The notes under the pieces are model-generated. The model made no database searches, was not told where the DNA came from, and saw nothing but the letters and a program-made list of their open reading frames with translations. A stretch of DNA of 64,000 bases from Bacteroidota bacterium (GTDB lineage Bacteria > Bacteroidota > Bacteroidia > Chitinophagales > Chitinophagaceae), in the NCBI GenBank assembly GCA_018266775.1, contig JAFDZS010000010.1:400926-464925 (forward strand). Reading direction: 5' to 3'. A program made the position numbers and the translations under genes. Shown piece after piece: positions 1 through 7,590 of the stretch. The number at the start of each line of letters is the position of its first letter. Position 1 is the first letter of the stretch.

Positions 1-409
1 CTGTAAACTTATCTGATACCAAAATAGCACAATTATCTTCCGGCAACTCAGGGTTACAATTATCTGCACATTTGCTAACTCCGTTCAATAGTAATGTTCT
101 TATGGAAATTAGTTCACGAATTTTTTCATCCAACAAAGAAACTTTCGATGAAATTTTAGAAGATACATTTTTGCAGGAGGCTTCGTTCATTTCAATCATC
201 TCCAATAAATCAGCCACTTCATTCAGAGTAAATCCAAAGCCCTTTAATCTTTTTATGGTAAGCAATCTTGTCAGGATTTCATCAGAATATTCTTTATAAT
301 TATTCTCCCTTCTTTCCTTTCGGTTCACTTTAATTAAACCATGCTTTTCATAAAAGCGGATAGTATCTTTTGATAACCCTGTTTGCTTTACAAGTTGCCC
401 AATTAACAT
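1..409 (-). CDS. MerR-family metal-sensing regulator (3' end outside window)
   Basis: Reading the minus strand from the ATG at 409 gives 136 codons that run off the left edge. The N-terminus (IGQLVKQTGLSKDTIRFYE, residues 3-21) is the winged-helix DNA-binding part of MerR proteins. Cysteines fall at 79, 114, 118 and 127. Positions 79 and 114 match the metal-binding cysteines of ZntR-type sensors, so a divalent-metal or mercury sensor is likely; the exact metal is inference. It is divergent from the Cys-rich lipoprotein gene at 502, the usual layout for a MerR regulator and its target. The C-terminus is not in the window. Confidence 0.85.
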   Translation of the reverse strand, partial: MLIGQLVKQTGLSKDTIRFYEKHGLIKVNRKERRENNYKEYSDEILTRLLTIKRLKGFGFTLNEVADLLEMIEMNEASCKNVSSKISSKVSLLDEKIRELISIRTLLLNGVSKCADNCNPELPEDNCAILVSDKFT

Positions 410-463
410 AGTTTTTGAAATTTATTTTAAAAAAGCCTAGACCGTTGCCTATACTCCACTGTT

Positions 464-471
464 TATGTTTG
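464..471 (+). promoter_or_regulatory. Bacteroidota-type -7 box upstream of the metal gene at 502
   Basis: TATGTTTG matches the TAnnTTTG -7 consensus of Bacteroidota promoters and lies 30 bases before the ATG at 502. A TTG at 445-447 could be the -33 element. I could not find a convincing MerR dyad, so control by the neighbouring MerR protein is inferred from position only. Confidence 0.45.
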
Positions 472-501
472 CAAATCTAAACACTTTAAACAGAAAAGAA
501 A

Positions 502-1026
502 ATGAAAAAATTTGCGCTAAAATTAACCCTGTTGATGGCTGTTCTTACAGGATTTACATCCTGTAGTAATGGGCAATCTGTCCCTGTAAAAGCACAGGCA
601 AAACCAAAAGCAGCAACCTGCAGCCATTGCGGCAAAGCATCCTGTGATAAAAATTGTTCGTCAAATTTAATAATAAAAACAAAAGACACTGGTATGCAAA
701 TCAAGACAATTCCATCCTGCAGCCTCAATGAAAAAGAATTTTCAGAAAGAGGCGATACTTTAAGTAAAACAATTTTCGGCAAAGCAATAGCTATCAATTC
801 TCTTAAAGATGGTTATGATATTGTTTTTAATGAACCCAAAGAATTTTCCAATGAACTTATGGAAATGGTAAATTTTGAAAGAAGCTGTTGTTCAGGCTTT
901 ACCTGGGCCTTGGTTTTTGAACCAAATAATAAAGCTACTCATTTGCAGGTATATGGCTCAAAACAAATAAAAGCCGAAATGCGAAATGCTTTCAAATCTT
1001 TTGGACTTGAACACCTGATTAAATAA
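502..1026 (+). CDS. Cys-rich lipoprotein with ERxCC motif, metal locus
   Basis: 174 residues. The start is a lipoprotein-type signal with the acceptor Cys at about 21. A cysteine cluster follows (C40, C43, C48, C52), then a domain of about 100 residues with C73 and the motif ERSCCSGF (C129-C130). Small proteins with a similar ERxCC motif occur in metal-resistance loci. I infer metal binding at the periplasmic face, but the biochemical role is unknown. It heads a plus-strand run (502, 1044, 1352) next to a MerR gene. A full-length minus-strand overlap at 486-797 is a shadow frame. Confidence 0.7.
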   Translation: MKKFALKLTLLMAVLTGFTSCSNGQSVPVKAQAKPKAATCSHCGKASCDKNCSSNLIIKTKDTGMQIKTIPSCSLNEKEFSERGDTLSKTIFGKAIAINSLKDGYDIVFNEPKEFSNELMEMVNFERSCCSGFTWALVFEPNNKATHLQVYGSKQIKAEMRNAFKSFGLEHLIK

Positions 1027-1043
1027 TGTATAAATACTTATAA

Positions 1044-1331
1044 ATGGGAACAACTAAAAAAAACTGCTATAAAAAATTAGGCTGGACAGGAATTGCGCTT
1101 TGCGGATTGTGCTGTGCTTTGCCAATAATTGGAACAGCCATTGGAGTGGCTTCATTAACTGCACTTTCTGTATATGTAGAAAAAATAGGCATACTTGCTT
1201 TAGGGCTTGCTGGCTTCTTTTTTTGGTATGCATTGTATAACAAGCGTAAAGGCGCTAAAGCATGTACAACAAGTTGCAATACTAATTGCGACTGCAAGAC
1301 TGAGATTGTAAAAGAAGACAAACAATCGTAA
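1044..1331 (+). CDS. MerT/MerC-like small membrane protein
   Basis: 95 residues with two predicted membrane helices (about 14-36 and 46-66). Helix 1 contains LCGLCCALP (C20, C23, C24), a vicinal Cys pair like the one in MerT/MerC mercury importers. The tail is Cys-rich (C74, C78, C82, C84) and may receive or donate the metal. It begins 17 bases after the lipoprotein gene, so the two are probably cotranscribed. Mercury or another soft metal as cargo is inference from the motif. Confidence 0.65.
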   Translation: MGTTKKNCYKKLGWTGIALCGLCCALPIIGTAIGVASLTALSVYVEKIGILALGLAGFFFWYALYNKRKGAKACTTSCNTNCDCKTEIVKEDKQS

Positions 1332-1351
1332 TTTTAAAATTCAAAAAAAAT

Positions 1352-1678
1352 ATGGCAATAAAATCAACGATCATTTTTTTACTTGCCGGTTTGTGCGAAA
1401 TTGGCGGCGGCTATTTAATATGGCTCTGGCTAAGAGATGGAAAACCTTTTTGGTACGGCATAGCCGGGGCTGTGGTTCTTGCATTGTATGGAGTGGTGGC
1501 TACCTGGCAGCCAGCCAACTTTGCAAGAACTTATGCAACCTATGGAGGTTTCTTTATTGTGCTCTCACTTCTTTGGGCTTATAAATTTGATAATTTTCGA
1601 CCAGACAAATATGACATCATTGGGGCATCAGTTGCTTTAATAGGGGTTTGTATAATCTTCTATACGCCGAGGCATTAA
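1352..1678 (+). CDS. YnfA/UPF0060 family membrane protein
   Basis: 108 residues, four predicted helices, the normal size for YnfA. Recognisable family positions include AGLCEIGGGYLIWLWLR near the N-terminus and GGFFIVLSLLWA in the third helix. YnfA proteins are small SMR-like inner-membrane proteins; some have been linked to multidrug efflux. The gene lies 20 bases after the MerT-like gene and often accompanies metal or ArsR/MerR loci in Bacteroidota. The substrate here is unknown. Confidence 0.9.
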   Translation: MAIKSTIIFLLAGLCEIGGGYLIWLWLRDGKPFWYGIAGAVVLALYGVVATWQPANFARTYATYGGFFIVLSLLWAYKFDNFRPDKYDIIGASVALIGVCIIFYTPRH

Positions 1679-1691
1679 AGTTCTATAGCTA

Positions 1692-1732
1692 TATTTAAGT
1701 ATTTGCTTAAATAGTTATTTCCCTTATCTTTG
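1692..1732 (+). promoter_or_regulatory. ArsR-type operator overlapping promoter of arsR-merTP
   Basis: A perfect inverted repeat, TATTTAAG (1692-1699) and CTTAAATA (1706-1713), has a six-base centre containing a TTTG (1702-1705) that fits the -33 element. Nineteen bases later lies TATCTTTG (1725-1732), an exact TAnnTTTG -7 box. The AT-rich palindrome on the -33 element is the usual arrangement for repression by an ArsR/SmtB protein, here presumably the product of the gene at 1737 acting on itself. Confidence 0.75.
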
Positions 1733-1736
1733 TGTA

Positions 1737-2114
1737 ATGGAAAATAATATCTGCATCAGGCAATTTGCCGACCATGAACAAATAAAAAATTGTAAAGTAA
1801 AATTAAGGGCAGCTCAAAAGTCTTTTGGAAATTTATCTGCTGTACTGGCTTTAGCAGGAAATGAAGTAAGGTTGAAGATTATTTATTTACTGGAAGAGGA
1901 AAAAGAGTTATGCCCCTGTGACCTTGCTGATATATTAGGTATGAGTATTCCTGCCGTATCACAACATTTGAGAAAGTTAAAAGATGGAAATATTGTTGAA
2001 ACCCGGAAGGAAAGTCAAACAATTTATTACTCTCTTACTCAGGAAAATATAAAGATACTAAAGCCATTCTTTAAGCATATTAATGTACAAACTCTAAAAC
2101 TGGAAACAGTATGA
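1737..2114 (+). CDS. ArsR/SmtB-family metal-responsive repressor
   Basis: 125 residues. The winged-helix part runs from about residue 35 to 105, with ELCPCDL (C59, C61) in the helix where ArsR and CadC carry their metal-binding Cys-x-Cys, followed by recognition-helix sequence SIPAVSQHLRKL. Extra cysteines at 6 and 19 resemble the N-terminal metal ligands of CadC-type sensors. The ATG lies 4 bases after the -7 box, so the leader is very short or the transcript almost leaderless. Its stop overlaps the merTP start by four bases, so the two genes are cotranscribed and merTP is under its control. Confidence 0.9.
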   Translation: MENNICIRQFADHEQIKNCKVKLRAAQKSFGNLSAVLALAGNEVRLKIIYLLEEEKELCPCDLADILGMSIPAVSQHLRKLKDGNIVETRKESQTIYYSLTQENIKILKPFFKHINVQTLKLETV

Positions 2115-2803
2115 TAAGTCTAAAGTCATCTGGCACATTTACTGGTGCTGGCGTTCTTTCGGCAATTGCAGCTTCACTATGTTGTATAACCCCCGTTATT
2201 GCACTGCTTGCAGGCAGCAGTAGTATAGCTTCCAACTTTTCATGGATTGAACCGGCGAGACCTTATCTGATGGGATTATCAATAGCCGTATTGTCTTTTG
2301 CATGGTATCTTAAATTAAAGCCCGTTGCAACAAAAGATATAGATTGCAATTGCGACACAACGAAGAAGGCCTCATTCTTTCAATCAAAATTTTTTTTAGC
2401 CATTGTAACTGTTTTTGCTTTACTGATGATGACTTTTCCTCTGTATGCAAAAATATTTTACCCAACCCCAAAAGCGCAGTCAACAACGGTTGCAGCAGTT
2501 GATAACAGGCAAGAGGTAAAGTTTACTATAAAAGGTATGAGCTGCGAAAGCTGTGAAGTTGAAGTAAACAATGAAATAGCTAAAGTAAATGGGGTATTAG
2601 CCTATCAAACTTCTTATGCCAACCATAGCAGCCTGGTCACTTTTGATAAATCTAAAGTGGATGTAAAAACAATTGAAACGGCAATCAGTAAGACAGGCTA
2701 TAAAGTAAAGGGCTATGAGTATATGAATAGCCTCGGTGAGAAAAACGAAAAAGAGAAATCATGTAGCGATTCATTAAAATCATGCTGCGAAAAAAAGAAA
2801 TAA
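2111..2803 (+). CDS. merTP: MerT-MerP fusion, mercuric ion transporter
   Basis: 230 residues. The N-terminal part is MerT-like with three predicted helices; helix 1 has LCCITP (C24-C25) and the cytoplasmic loop has CNC (C79, C81). The C-terminal part (about 133-205) is an HMA/MerP domain with GMSCESC (C145, C148). A Cys-rich tail follows. Such fusions pass Hg(II) from a periplasmic MerP domain into the cell for reduction. Translationally coupled to the ArsR gene (ATGA overlap). No merA reductase is visible in the window, so either it lies elsewhere or the protein serves another route. Confidence 0.85.
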   Translation: MISLKSSGTFTGAGVLSAIAASLCCITPVIALLAGSSSIASNFSWIEPARPYLMGLSIAVLSFAWYLKLKPVATKDIDCNCDTTKKASFFQSKFFLAIVTVFALLMMTFPLYAKIFYPTPKAQSTTVAAVDNRQEVKFTIKGMSCESCEVEVNNEIAKVNGVLAYQTSYANHSSLVTFDKSKVDVKTIETAISKTGYKVKGYEYMNSLGEKNEKEKSCSDSLKSCCEKKK

Positions 2804-2806
2804 CAA

Positions 2807-3022
2807 ATGGAAAAAACAATCTTATTGCAATCAATCATTACTTGCCCTCACTGCGGTTTTAAAAAAGAAGAAACAATGCCTACAGATGCTTGTCAGTACT
2901 TCTATAAATGCACCAATTGCGAAACAATACTAAAACCCAAACAGGGTGATTGCTGTGTGTTTTGCAGTTATGGTACTGTAGCCTGCCCGCCTATACAGAT
3001 GAATAAATCTTGTTGCTCTTAG
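2807..3022 (+). CDS. GDCCVxC-domain protein, cysteine form
   Basis: 71 residues with eleven cysteines. Two CxxC pairs (13/16 and 35/38) resemble a zinc ribbon, and GDCCVFCSYG (C49, C50, C53) is the signature of the GDCCVxC (seleno)protein family, some members of which carry selenocysteine. Here all positions are cysteine. It starts three bases after merTP, so it belongs to the same operon. Its role in mercury handling is suggested by context; no reaction is established. Confidence 0.8.
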   Translation: MEKTILLQSIITCPHCGFKKEETMPTDACQYFYKCTNCETILKPKQGDCCVFCSYGTVACPPIQMNKSCCS

Positions 3023-3068
3023 ATATGAAAAAAATATTGCTATGCCAATATCATTACTTTTTAATTAT

Positions 3069-5267
3069 TTAAAATTTAGCACTAATACCTACATAAATAC
3101 TTCTTCCAATAGAGGGAATAATTCCCGGACCAGGATATTCGTCTGTTCTGCGGGTGAAGTAGGCTTTGTCAGTTAAATTATTTGAACCAATCTTTAATGC
3201 GTAATTTTTATACTTGTAAGTAGCGCTTAGGTCAAGAACAGTATATGCTGGTATATATCCTGCAATTGGGTCTGAGCTTACCTTTACATTTGTGGCATCA
3301 CCATAGGCATCTCCCACGTAATTAACCTGAAAGGTGGTAGAAAAATGTTTATTACTGAAAATTAAACCGATCCTGTTAATAGTCTTAGCTGCTGCCTCAA
3401 CTCTGTTTCCTTTAAATTCCCCGGTAGTATATTTTGCATTAATATAGGCAAATGAATTAAAAATACTTAAACCATATTTCGATTTTTGGTTAAGGTATTT
3501 AAGAAGATTGAATTCAATATAACTTTCAATACCCTTGTGAACACTGTTAGCAATATTTTTTCTGATGGAGTAATCAATACCTGTTATTGGGTCTGTTTGA
3601 ACCAGCACTCCAATCCGGTTATTGTAAGCCATATAAAAAAGCCCCATATCAAAATTTAGAAAGTTTTTTATAATTCCTCTGTAACCTAAATCAGTATTGA
3701 AACCATAAGCATCTTTTAAATTAGGGTCAATTTTTGAGGTTATACCAAATGGCTCTAACTGGCTGTAATCAATAGGCCGGTATGCCTGGCTGAAATTGAA
3801 ATAGATACTGGTATTATAAACAGGTTTGTATTCTAATCCAATACCAAAAAGCGGGAAAGTTCTTGTTTTAACTTCATTTGGAGATTGTTTTACTGTATCT
3901 GTAATTTTGTAGCCTTTAGCAGTACTTTTTAAATATTCAAATCTAAAACCGGGGGTCACTGTAAATTTATCACTTAGCCTAAAAATGTTCTCGACAAAGG
4001 GGGCAAAGTTAGAAGTAGTAAAATCTAAATTATATCCCCAATTGCCTGTAATGGATAAATCAAAATCACTGTTTGTAGTACCCTCGCCACCACCTTGTCG
4101 CTTGAACCATGCATAAGCATACCTGATGCCGCCTGCAATGGTGGATTTTTGTTTTCCCAAAGAATAACTATTTGAAAAACGTAGCTCGGTTGTTGAATTG
4201 TGCATGTCCTCACTGCCAACCTCTCTTGGAACATAAGTACCGGTGGCGGTATCTATTTCATCTAACGCCTCAGGGCCACCGTCTTCATTCCGCCACACCA
4301 GCGAACGGTTACTGAAAAGGTAAGTTGTTTTTAAACTGATTGTAGTATTTGAAGAAGGCGTAAAGTTTGCGTAAGCAGTCAGAACGTTCCAGGGGCTTTT
4401 AAGCCAGTTTCTTGCCCTTGTTGAAGCCTTTGGATTAGCTTCAAACATACTGTCGGTTAAACCGCCTGGCATTTTTAGTTTATTACGGAGTAAAGAATAT
4501 TCAACACCTGCATTTGTTTTTGCAGATGGTTTGTATTGGACCTTACCAAAACCTGACAGTTGCCATTGCCTGCTGTTGGGCCGGTAGCCATCAATGTACC
4601 TGTATTGGAGAAAGCCATAATAGCTTACCTTTTTGTAACTGCCCCCAATTGAATTGAAAGAATTAAATAGCCCGAAACTGCCAATAGTTTGTGAAGTAGT
4701 AAATTCAAATGGTTTGTTTGCAGGGGCATCTTTTGTTACATAGTTTACCAGGCCTCCAAACTGTGAACCAAATTGTAAGGAGGAAGCGCCCCTTACCATT
4801 TCAATACGGTTTACCGCTTCCATTGGTGGAATATAATAGGATTCATTATAACCAAAAATATCCGCACTGATATTATACCCGTTTTGACGGGTATTCATTT
4901 CAATGCTTTGAATTGGATTCAAACCTCTTGTAGCAATTCCATTGGCGGTAAAGCCACCACTTTCTGTTTCTACGATATTTAAACCTGGTATCCGCCCAAG
5001 TATTTGTCGGGTATTATTAATTGCCTTATTCGCATCCATGCTGTCTACAAGTATAACTTCATTCTTTTTACCTGCATAGATGATTCCGTCTTTTGTTTCC
5101 AGCAAATGCCCAACGCCATTGACTGTTTTGTACCCGGTAACTGTAATCTCCTTCATTAATTTCACACTATCACGGATTACTTTAACGCTATCCGGCAGCC
5201 TGGTTTGCTGAGCATTTGCAGTTACAAATCCAATTGATGCCACTAAAGCAATAACAATATTTTTCAT
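3069..5267 (-). CDS. TonB-dependent outer-membrane receptor (FecA-like)
   Basis: 732 residues, starting with a signal peptide (cleavage near VTANA-QQ, residue 20). A plug domain follows (about 70-190; GRIPGLNIVE, ATRGLNP and EMVRGASSLQFGS are typical), then a 22-strand-type barrel ending in an aromatic residue (ISAKF). The order of plug motifs is like FecA/Fe-siderophore receptors. There is no N-terminal carboxypeptidase-like domain and no SusD partner, so polysaccharide uptake is unlikely. Position between the mer genes and a CDF pump suggests a metal or metallophore substrate, which is inference. Convergent with the mer operon and divergent from the CDF gene. Confidence 0.9.
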   Translation of the reverse strand: MKNIVIALVASIGFVTANAQQTRLPDSVKVIRDSVKLMKEITVTGYKTVNGVGHLLETKDGIIYAGKKNEVILVDSMDANKAINNTRQILGRIPGLNIVETESGGFTANGIATRGLNPIQSIEMNTRQNGYNISADIFGYNESYYIPPMEAVNRIEMVRGASSLQFGSQFGGLVNYVTKDAPANKPFEFTTSQTIGSFGLFNSFNSIGGSYKKVSYYGFLQYRYIDGYRPNSRQWQLSGFGKVQYKPSAKTNAGVEYSLLRNKLKMPGGLTDSMFEANPKASTRARNWLKSPWNVLTAYANFTPSSNTTISLKTTYLFSNRSLVWRNEDGGPEALDEIDTATGTYVPREVGSEDMHNSTTELRFSNSYSLGKQKSTIAGGIRYAYAWFKRQGGGEGTTNSDFDLSITGNWGYNLDFTTSNFAPFVENIFRLSDKFTVTPGFRFEYLKSTAKGYKITDTVKQSPNEVKTRTFPLFGIGLEYKPVYNTSIYFNFSQAYRPIDYSQLEPFGITSKIDPNLKDAYGFNTDLGYRGIIKNFLNFDMGLFYMAYNNRIGVLVQTDPITGIDYSIRKNIANSVHKGIESYIEFNLLKYLNQKSKYGLSIFNSFAYINAKYTTGEFKGNRVEAAAKTINRIGLIFSNKHFSTTFQVNYVGDAYGDATNVKVSSDPIAGYIPAYTVLDLSATYKYKNYALKIGSNNLTDKAYFTRRTDEYPGPGIIPSIGRSIYVGISAKF

Positions 5268-5391
5268 ATTTATTCGCAGTTATATAATGATTGCAAATGT
5301 TGAACATATTTTGAAGAGAGCATTTGGCAATCAGGAAAAAAACTATCGCAAAGCGGAAAACAGACATTGCTCACATAGCACCTTGTTTAAT

Positions 5392-5399
5392 TATCTTTG
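5392..5399 (+). promoter_or_regulatory. -7 box of the CDF transporter gene
   Basis: TATCTTTG is an exact TAnnTTTG box. Its last three bases (TTG, 5397-5399) are in frame with the CDF reading frame and can be misread as a start codon. A TTG at 5367-5369 is a possible -33 element, though spacing (22) is a little long. Confidence 0.55.
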
Positions 5400-5420
5400 C
5401 GCTTCAAAATTTATGAATGC

Positions 5421-6329
5421 GTGAATCAAGGAGTAAGCCAAAACGTGGCAACAGCTGTACGAACAACCTATTTTAGCATTATCGGAAATGCAACCTTGGC
5501 TTTAATTAAAGGACTGGCTGGTTTTTTTGGCAATTCTTATGCATTGATAGCAGATGCTATTGAATCTACAACGGACATTTTTTCTTCCCTGTTGGTTTTA
5601 TTTGGGTTGAAATATGCAAACCGGCCTGCAGATAAAAATCACCCCTACGGGCATGGAAGGGCGGAACCATTGATTACTTTTCTTGTTGTTGGTTTTTTAA
5701 TTACTTCCGCTACCATTATTGCCTATGAAAGCATTCAAAATATTGGTACACCGCATGAATTACCCAAATCATGGACTTTAATTGTATTAGGAGCAATAAT
5801 TATTTGGAAAGAAATTTCATTCAGATTGGTAATTAAAAAAAGCAAAGAAACCAACAGCTCTTCATTAAAAGCAGATGCCTGGCATCACAGAAGCGATGCT
5901 ATAACATCCGTCGCCGCATTTATCGGAATTTCTATTGCTTTAATTATGGGTAAAGGCTATGAGACAGCGGATGACTGGGCCGCACTTTTTGCATCGGGTT
6001 TTATTTTGTACAATAGTTATTTAATTTTTCGGCCTGCCCTTGGAGAAATTATGGACGAACATTTGTATGATGACCTGGTAGAAGATATCAGGAAAGTTTC
6101 GCTTACAGTTAATGGAGTAAAGGATACTGAAAAATGTTTTATCAGAAAAGCGGGCATGATATATCATGTTGACCTGCATGCCAAAGTTGATGCTCATATC
6201 AGTGTAAAAGAAGGACATAACATTGCACATTCACTCAAAAATACGCTGCGTGAGGAAATTCCTCAGTTAGGACATGTATTAATTCATATTGAACCATTTG
6301 AACAGAATCCATTACACGCTAATAATTAA
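5421..6329 (+). CDS. Cation diffusion facilitator (CDF) metal efflux protein
   Basis: 302 residues from the GTG at 5421. The upstream in-frame TTG at 5397 lies inside the -7 box and can hardly be translated. Six membrane helices are expected. Metal-site motifs are visible: the ALIADAIESTTD pattern in helix 2 and HHRSD in helix 5, and PYGHGRAE after helix 2. The cytoplasmic C-terminal domain (about 205-290) is the dimerisation fold of CDF proteins. Family function is proton-driven efflux of Zn, Co, Cd, Fe or Mn; which metal is open. It fits the metal module. Confidence 0.9.
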   Translation: MNQGVSQNVATAVRTTYFSIIGNATLALIKGLAGFFGNSYALIADAIESTTDIFSSLLVLFGLKYANRPADKNHPYGHGRAEPLITFLVVGFLITSATIIAYESIQNIGTPHELPKSWTLIVLGAIIIWKEISFRLVIKKSKETNSSSLKADAWHHRSDAITSVAAFIGISIALIMGKGYETADDWAALFASGFILYNSYLIFRPALGEIMDEHLYDDLVEDIRKVSLTVNGVKDTEKCFIRKAGMIYHVDLHAKVDAHISVKEGHNIAHSLKNTLREEIPQLGHVLIHIEPFEQNPLHANN

Positions 6330-6430
6330 TTATTGCACCTGCTGATTTTCCACAATTGAATAATTGGAATTTTTTTAAACCGCCATCTTTGTTTTTCACT
6401 CCTTTATTTAATACAGGCTGGTCCATTGAA

Positions 6431-6469
6431 TTAAACAGTCCGCTGTATTTTATACAACGGACTGTTTAA
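6431..6469. terminator. Long hairpin between convergent genes
   Basis: TTAAACAGTCCG (6431-6442) pairs perfectly with 6458-6469. The inner bases continue with TGTAT/ATACA around a three-base loop. It sits between the CDF gene (plus) and the secreted protein gene (minus), so it can stop transcription from both sides. Confidence 0.8.
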
Positions 6470-6484
6470 ATGAAAATATTTTGT

Positions 6485-6769
6485 TTACGCACGTTCAGAT
6501 TTTACCAGCACGCCAGTGCTTGTAAAATCTGAACGTGCTATCCCGTTTTTCAGGAAATGTGCTCTCCACTCTCCGCCACTTCTCAGTTTCCATTGACTTA
6601 CGGGTACATTACCAAACAAAGCAGTAAAACTTTGTAATACTGCTGCAGGTGGGGTAGCCTGCACTGAAAAACCTTTACTTAATGATACATTGTTTGCCAA
6701 TGTGGTGGCGTTAACAACGGAAAAACTGGTTGCCATCAAAAAGGTAATTGCAAAAAAAATCTTTTTCAT
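6485..6769 (-). CDS. Small secreted protein, PepSY-like/BLIP-like fold
   Basis: 94 residues with a clear signal peptide (cleavage near VVNA-TT, residue 22). The mature part has the spaced pattern AVLQSFTALFG, QWKLRSGGEWRAHFLKNG and a closing strand. This resembles the short periplasmic PepSY-like (beta-lactamase-inhibitor-like) proteins common in Bacteroidota. No function is known. It faces the CDF gene across a strong bidirectional terminator. Confidence 0.6.
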   Translation of the reverse strand: MKKIFFAITFLMATSFSVVNATTLANNVSLSKGFSVQATPPAAVLQSFTALFGNVPVSQWKLRSGGEWRAHFLKNGIARSDFTSTGVLVKSERA

Positions 6770-7099
6770 AATTTTTTGATTTTAAGAATGATGAATTTAA
6801 ATAACAGAACTAAAATATTTATTCATCAACTATATAAAAATTCAAAGACTCTGAATGGAAAAAAATTAAGGCTCAATGGGAAAAAATATGCATTCCTAAA
6901 TTGTAAATGTTCAGGAAATGTGTTCAATATAGAATTTGTGCCATCAATTCTCCCACAAAGTTCGCCTTTTAGCTTCTGTAGCGGCAATGAAATTCCGGCA
7001 TAAACCGCTGCGCTATTTATTCCGTTGCTTCCTTGCCTTGGTCGCCAAAAGCCGGGGCAGGTTCCATAATTAATTTTTAAATCTTTAAAATGAAATGTT
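6770..7099. other. 330-base gap; weak ORF, GC-richer patch
   Basis: A 75-codon plus-strand ORF (6776-7003) is AT-rich, has no recognisable domain and ends in a GC-richer stretch (about 6960-7070) unlike its surroundings; I do not call it a gene. The space divides the metal module from the mobilisation module. No att repeat, tRNA or integrase was found. Confidence 0.4.
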
Positions 7100-7570
7100 A
7101 TGGAACAGACAATGATTCAACCAGATTGGAGCAAAGTAGCAGAAGTGGAATTGGTATACAAAACCAAAGTAAAAGCTTCTGAAAGGCCGCTGATAAAATC
7201 TTCTAAAGATTGTTATGTTATTTTTAGTGAACTATGGGATGAAAACAAGATGGAAATTCAGGAAGAGTTTAAAGTATTACTATTAAACAGGGCAAACAGG
7301 GTACTCGGAGTTTACCAGGCATTTGCCGGAGGAATGACGGAAGTATCTATCGATCCAAGATTGATTCTTGCAGCAGCTGTAAAATCTTTATCCGTAGCAA
7401 TAGTTTTATCTCATAATCATCCCAGCGGAAACCTTAAACCCAGCAGGGCAGATGAAGAACTCACCATTAAAATTAAAGAGGCTGCAAAGTACCTTGATAT
7501 AAAAGTGATTGACCACCTTATTGTGTCCAGTGAAGGATATTTAAGCTTTGCTGATGAGGGGCTTTTATAG
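7100..7570 (+). CDS. RadC-like JAB-domain protein of mobile elements
   Basis: 156 residues. The MPN/JAB metal site is seen as SHNHPSGNLKPSRADEEL, with two histidines, the serine and the aspartate of a JAMM motif. The chromosomal RadC N-terminal helix-hairpin-helix part is missing and the length fits the short RadC-like proteins carried by Bacteroidota plasmids and integrative elements. The role is unknown; ties to DNA repair are historical and weak. It is the first gene of the mobile module. Confidence 0.85.
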   Translation: MEQTMIQPDWSKVAEVELVYKTKVKASERPLIKSSKDCYVIFSELWDENKMEIQEEFKVLLLNRANRVLGVYQAFAGGMTEVSIDPRLILAAAVKSLSVAIVLSHNHPSGNLKPSRADEELTIKIKEAAKYLDIKVIDHLIVSSEGYLSFADEGLL

Positions 7571-7590
7571 CCCTTTTGAATGAGCAAGCT

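Noticed and set aside
72..299. 75-codon plus-strand frame at the left edge
   Set aside because: It is antisense to a clear MerR-family gene on the minus strand.
6776..7003. 75-codon plus-strand frame
   Set aside because: No domain, AT-rich start and a GC-rich end of different character; no clear promoter. Left as gap.
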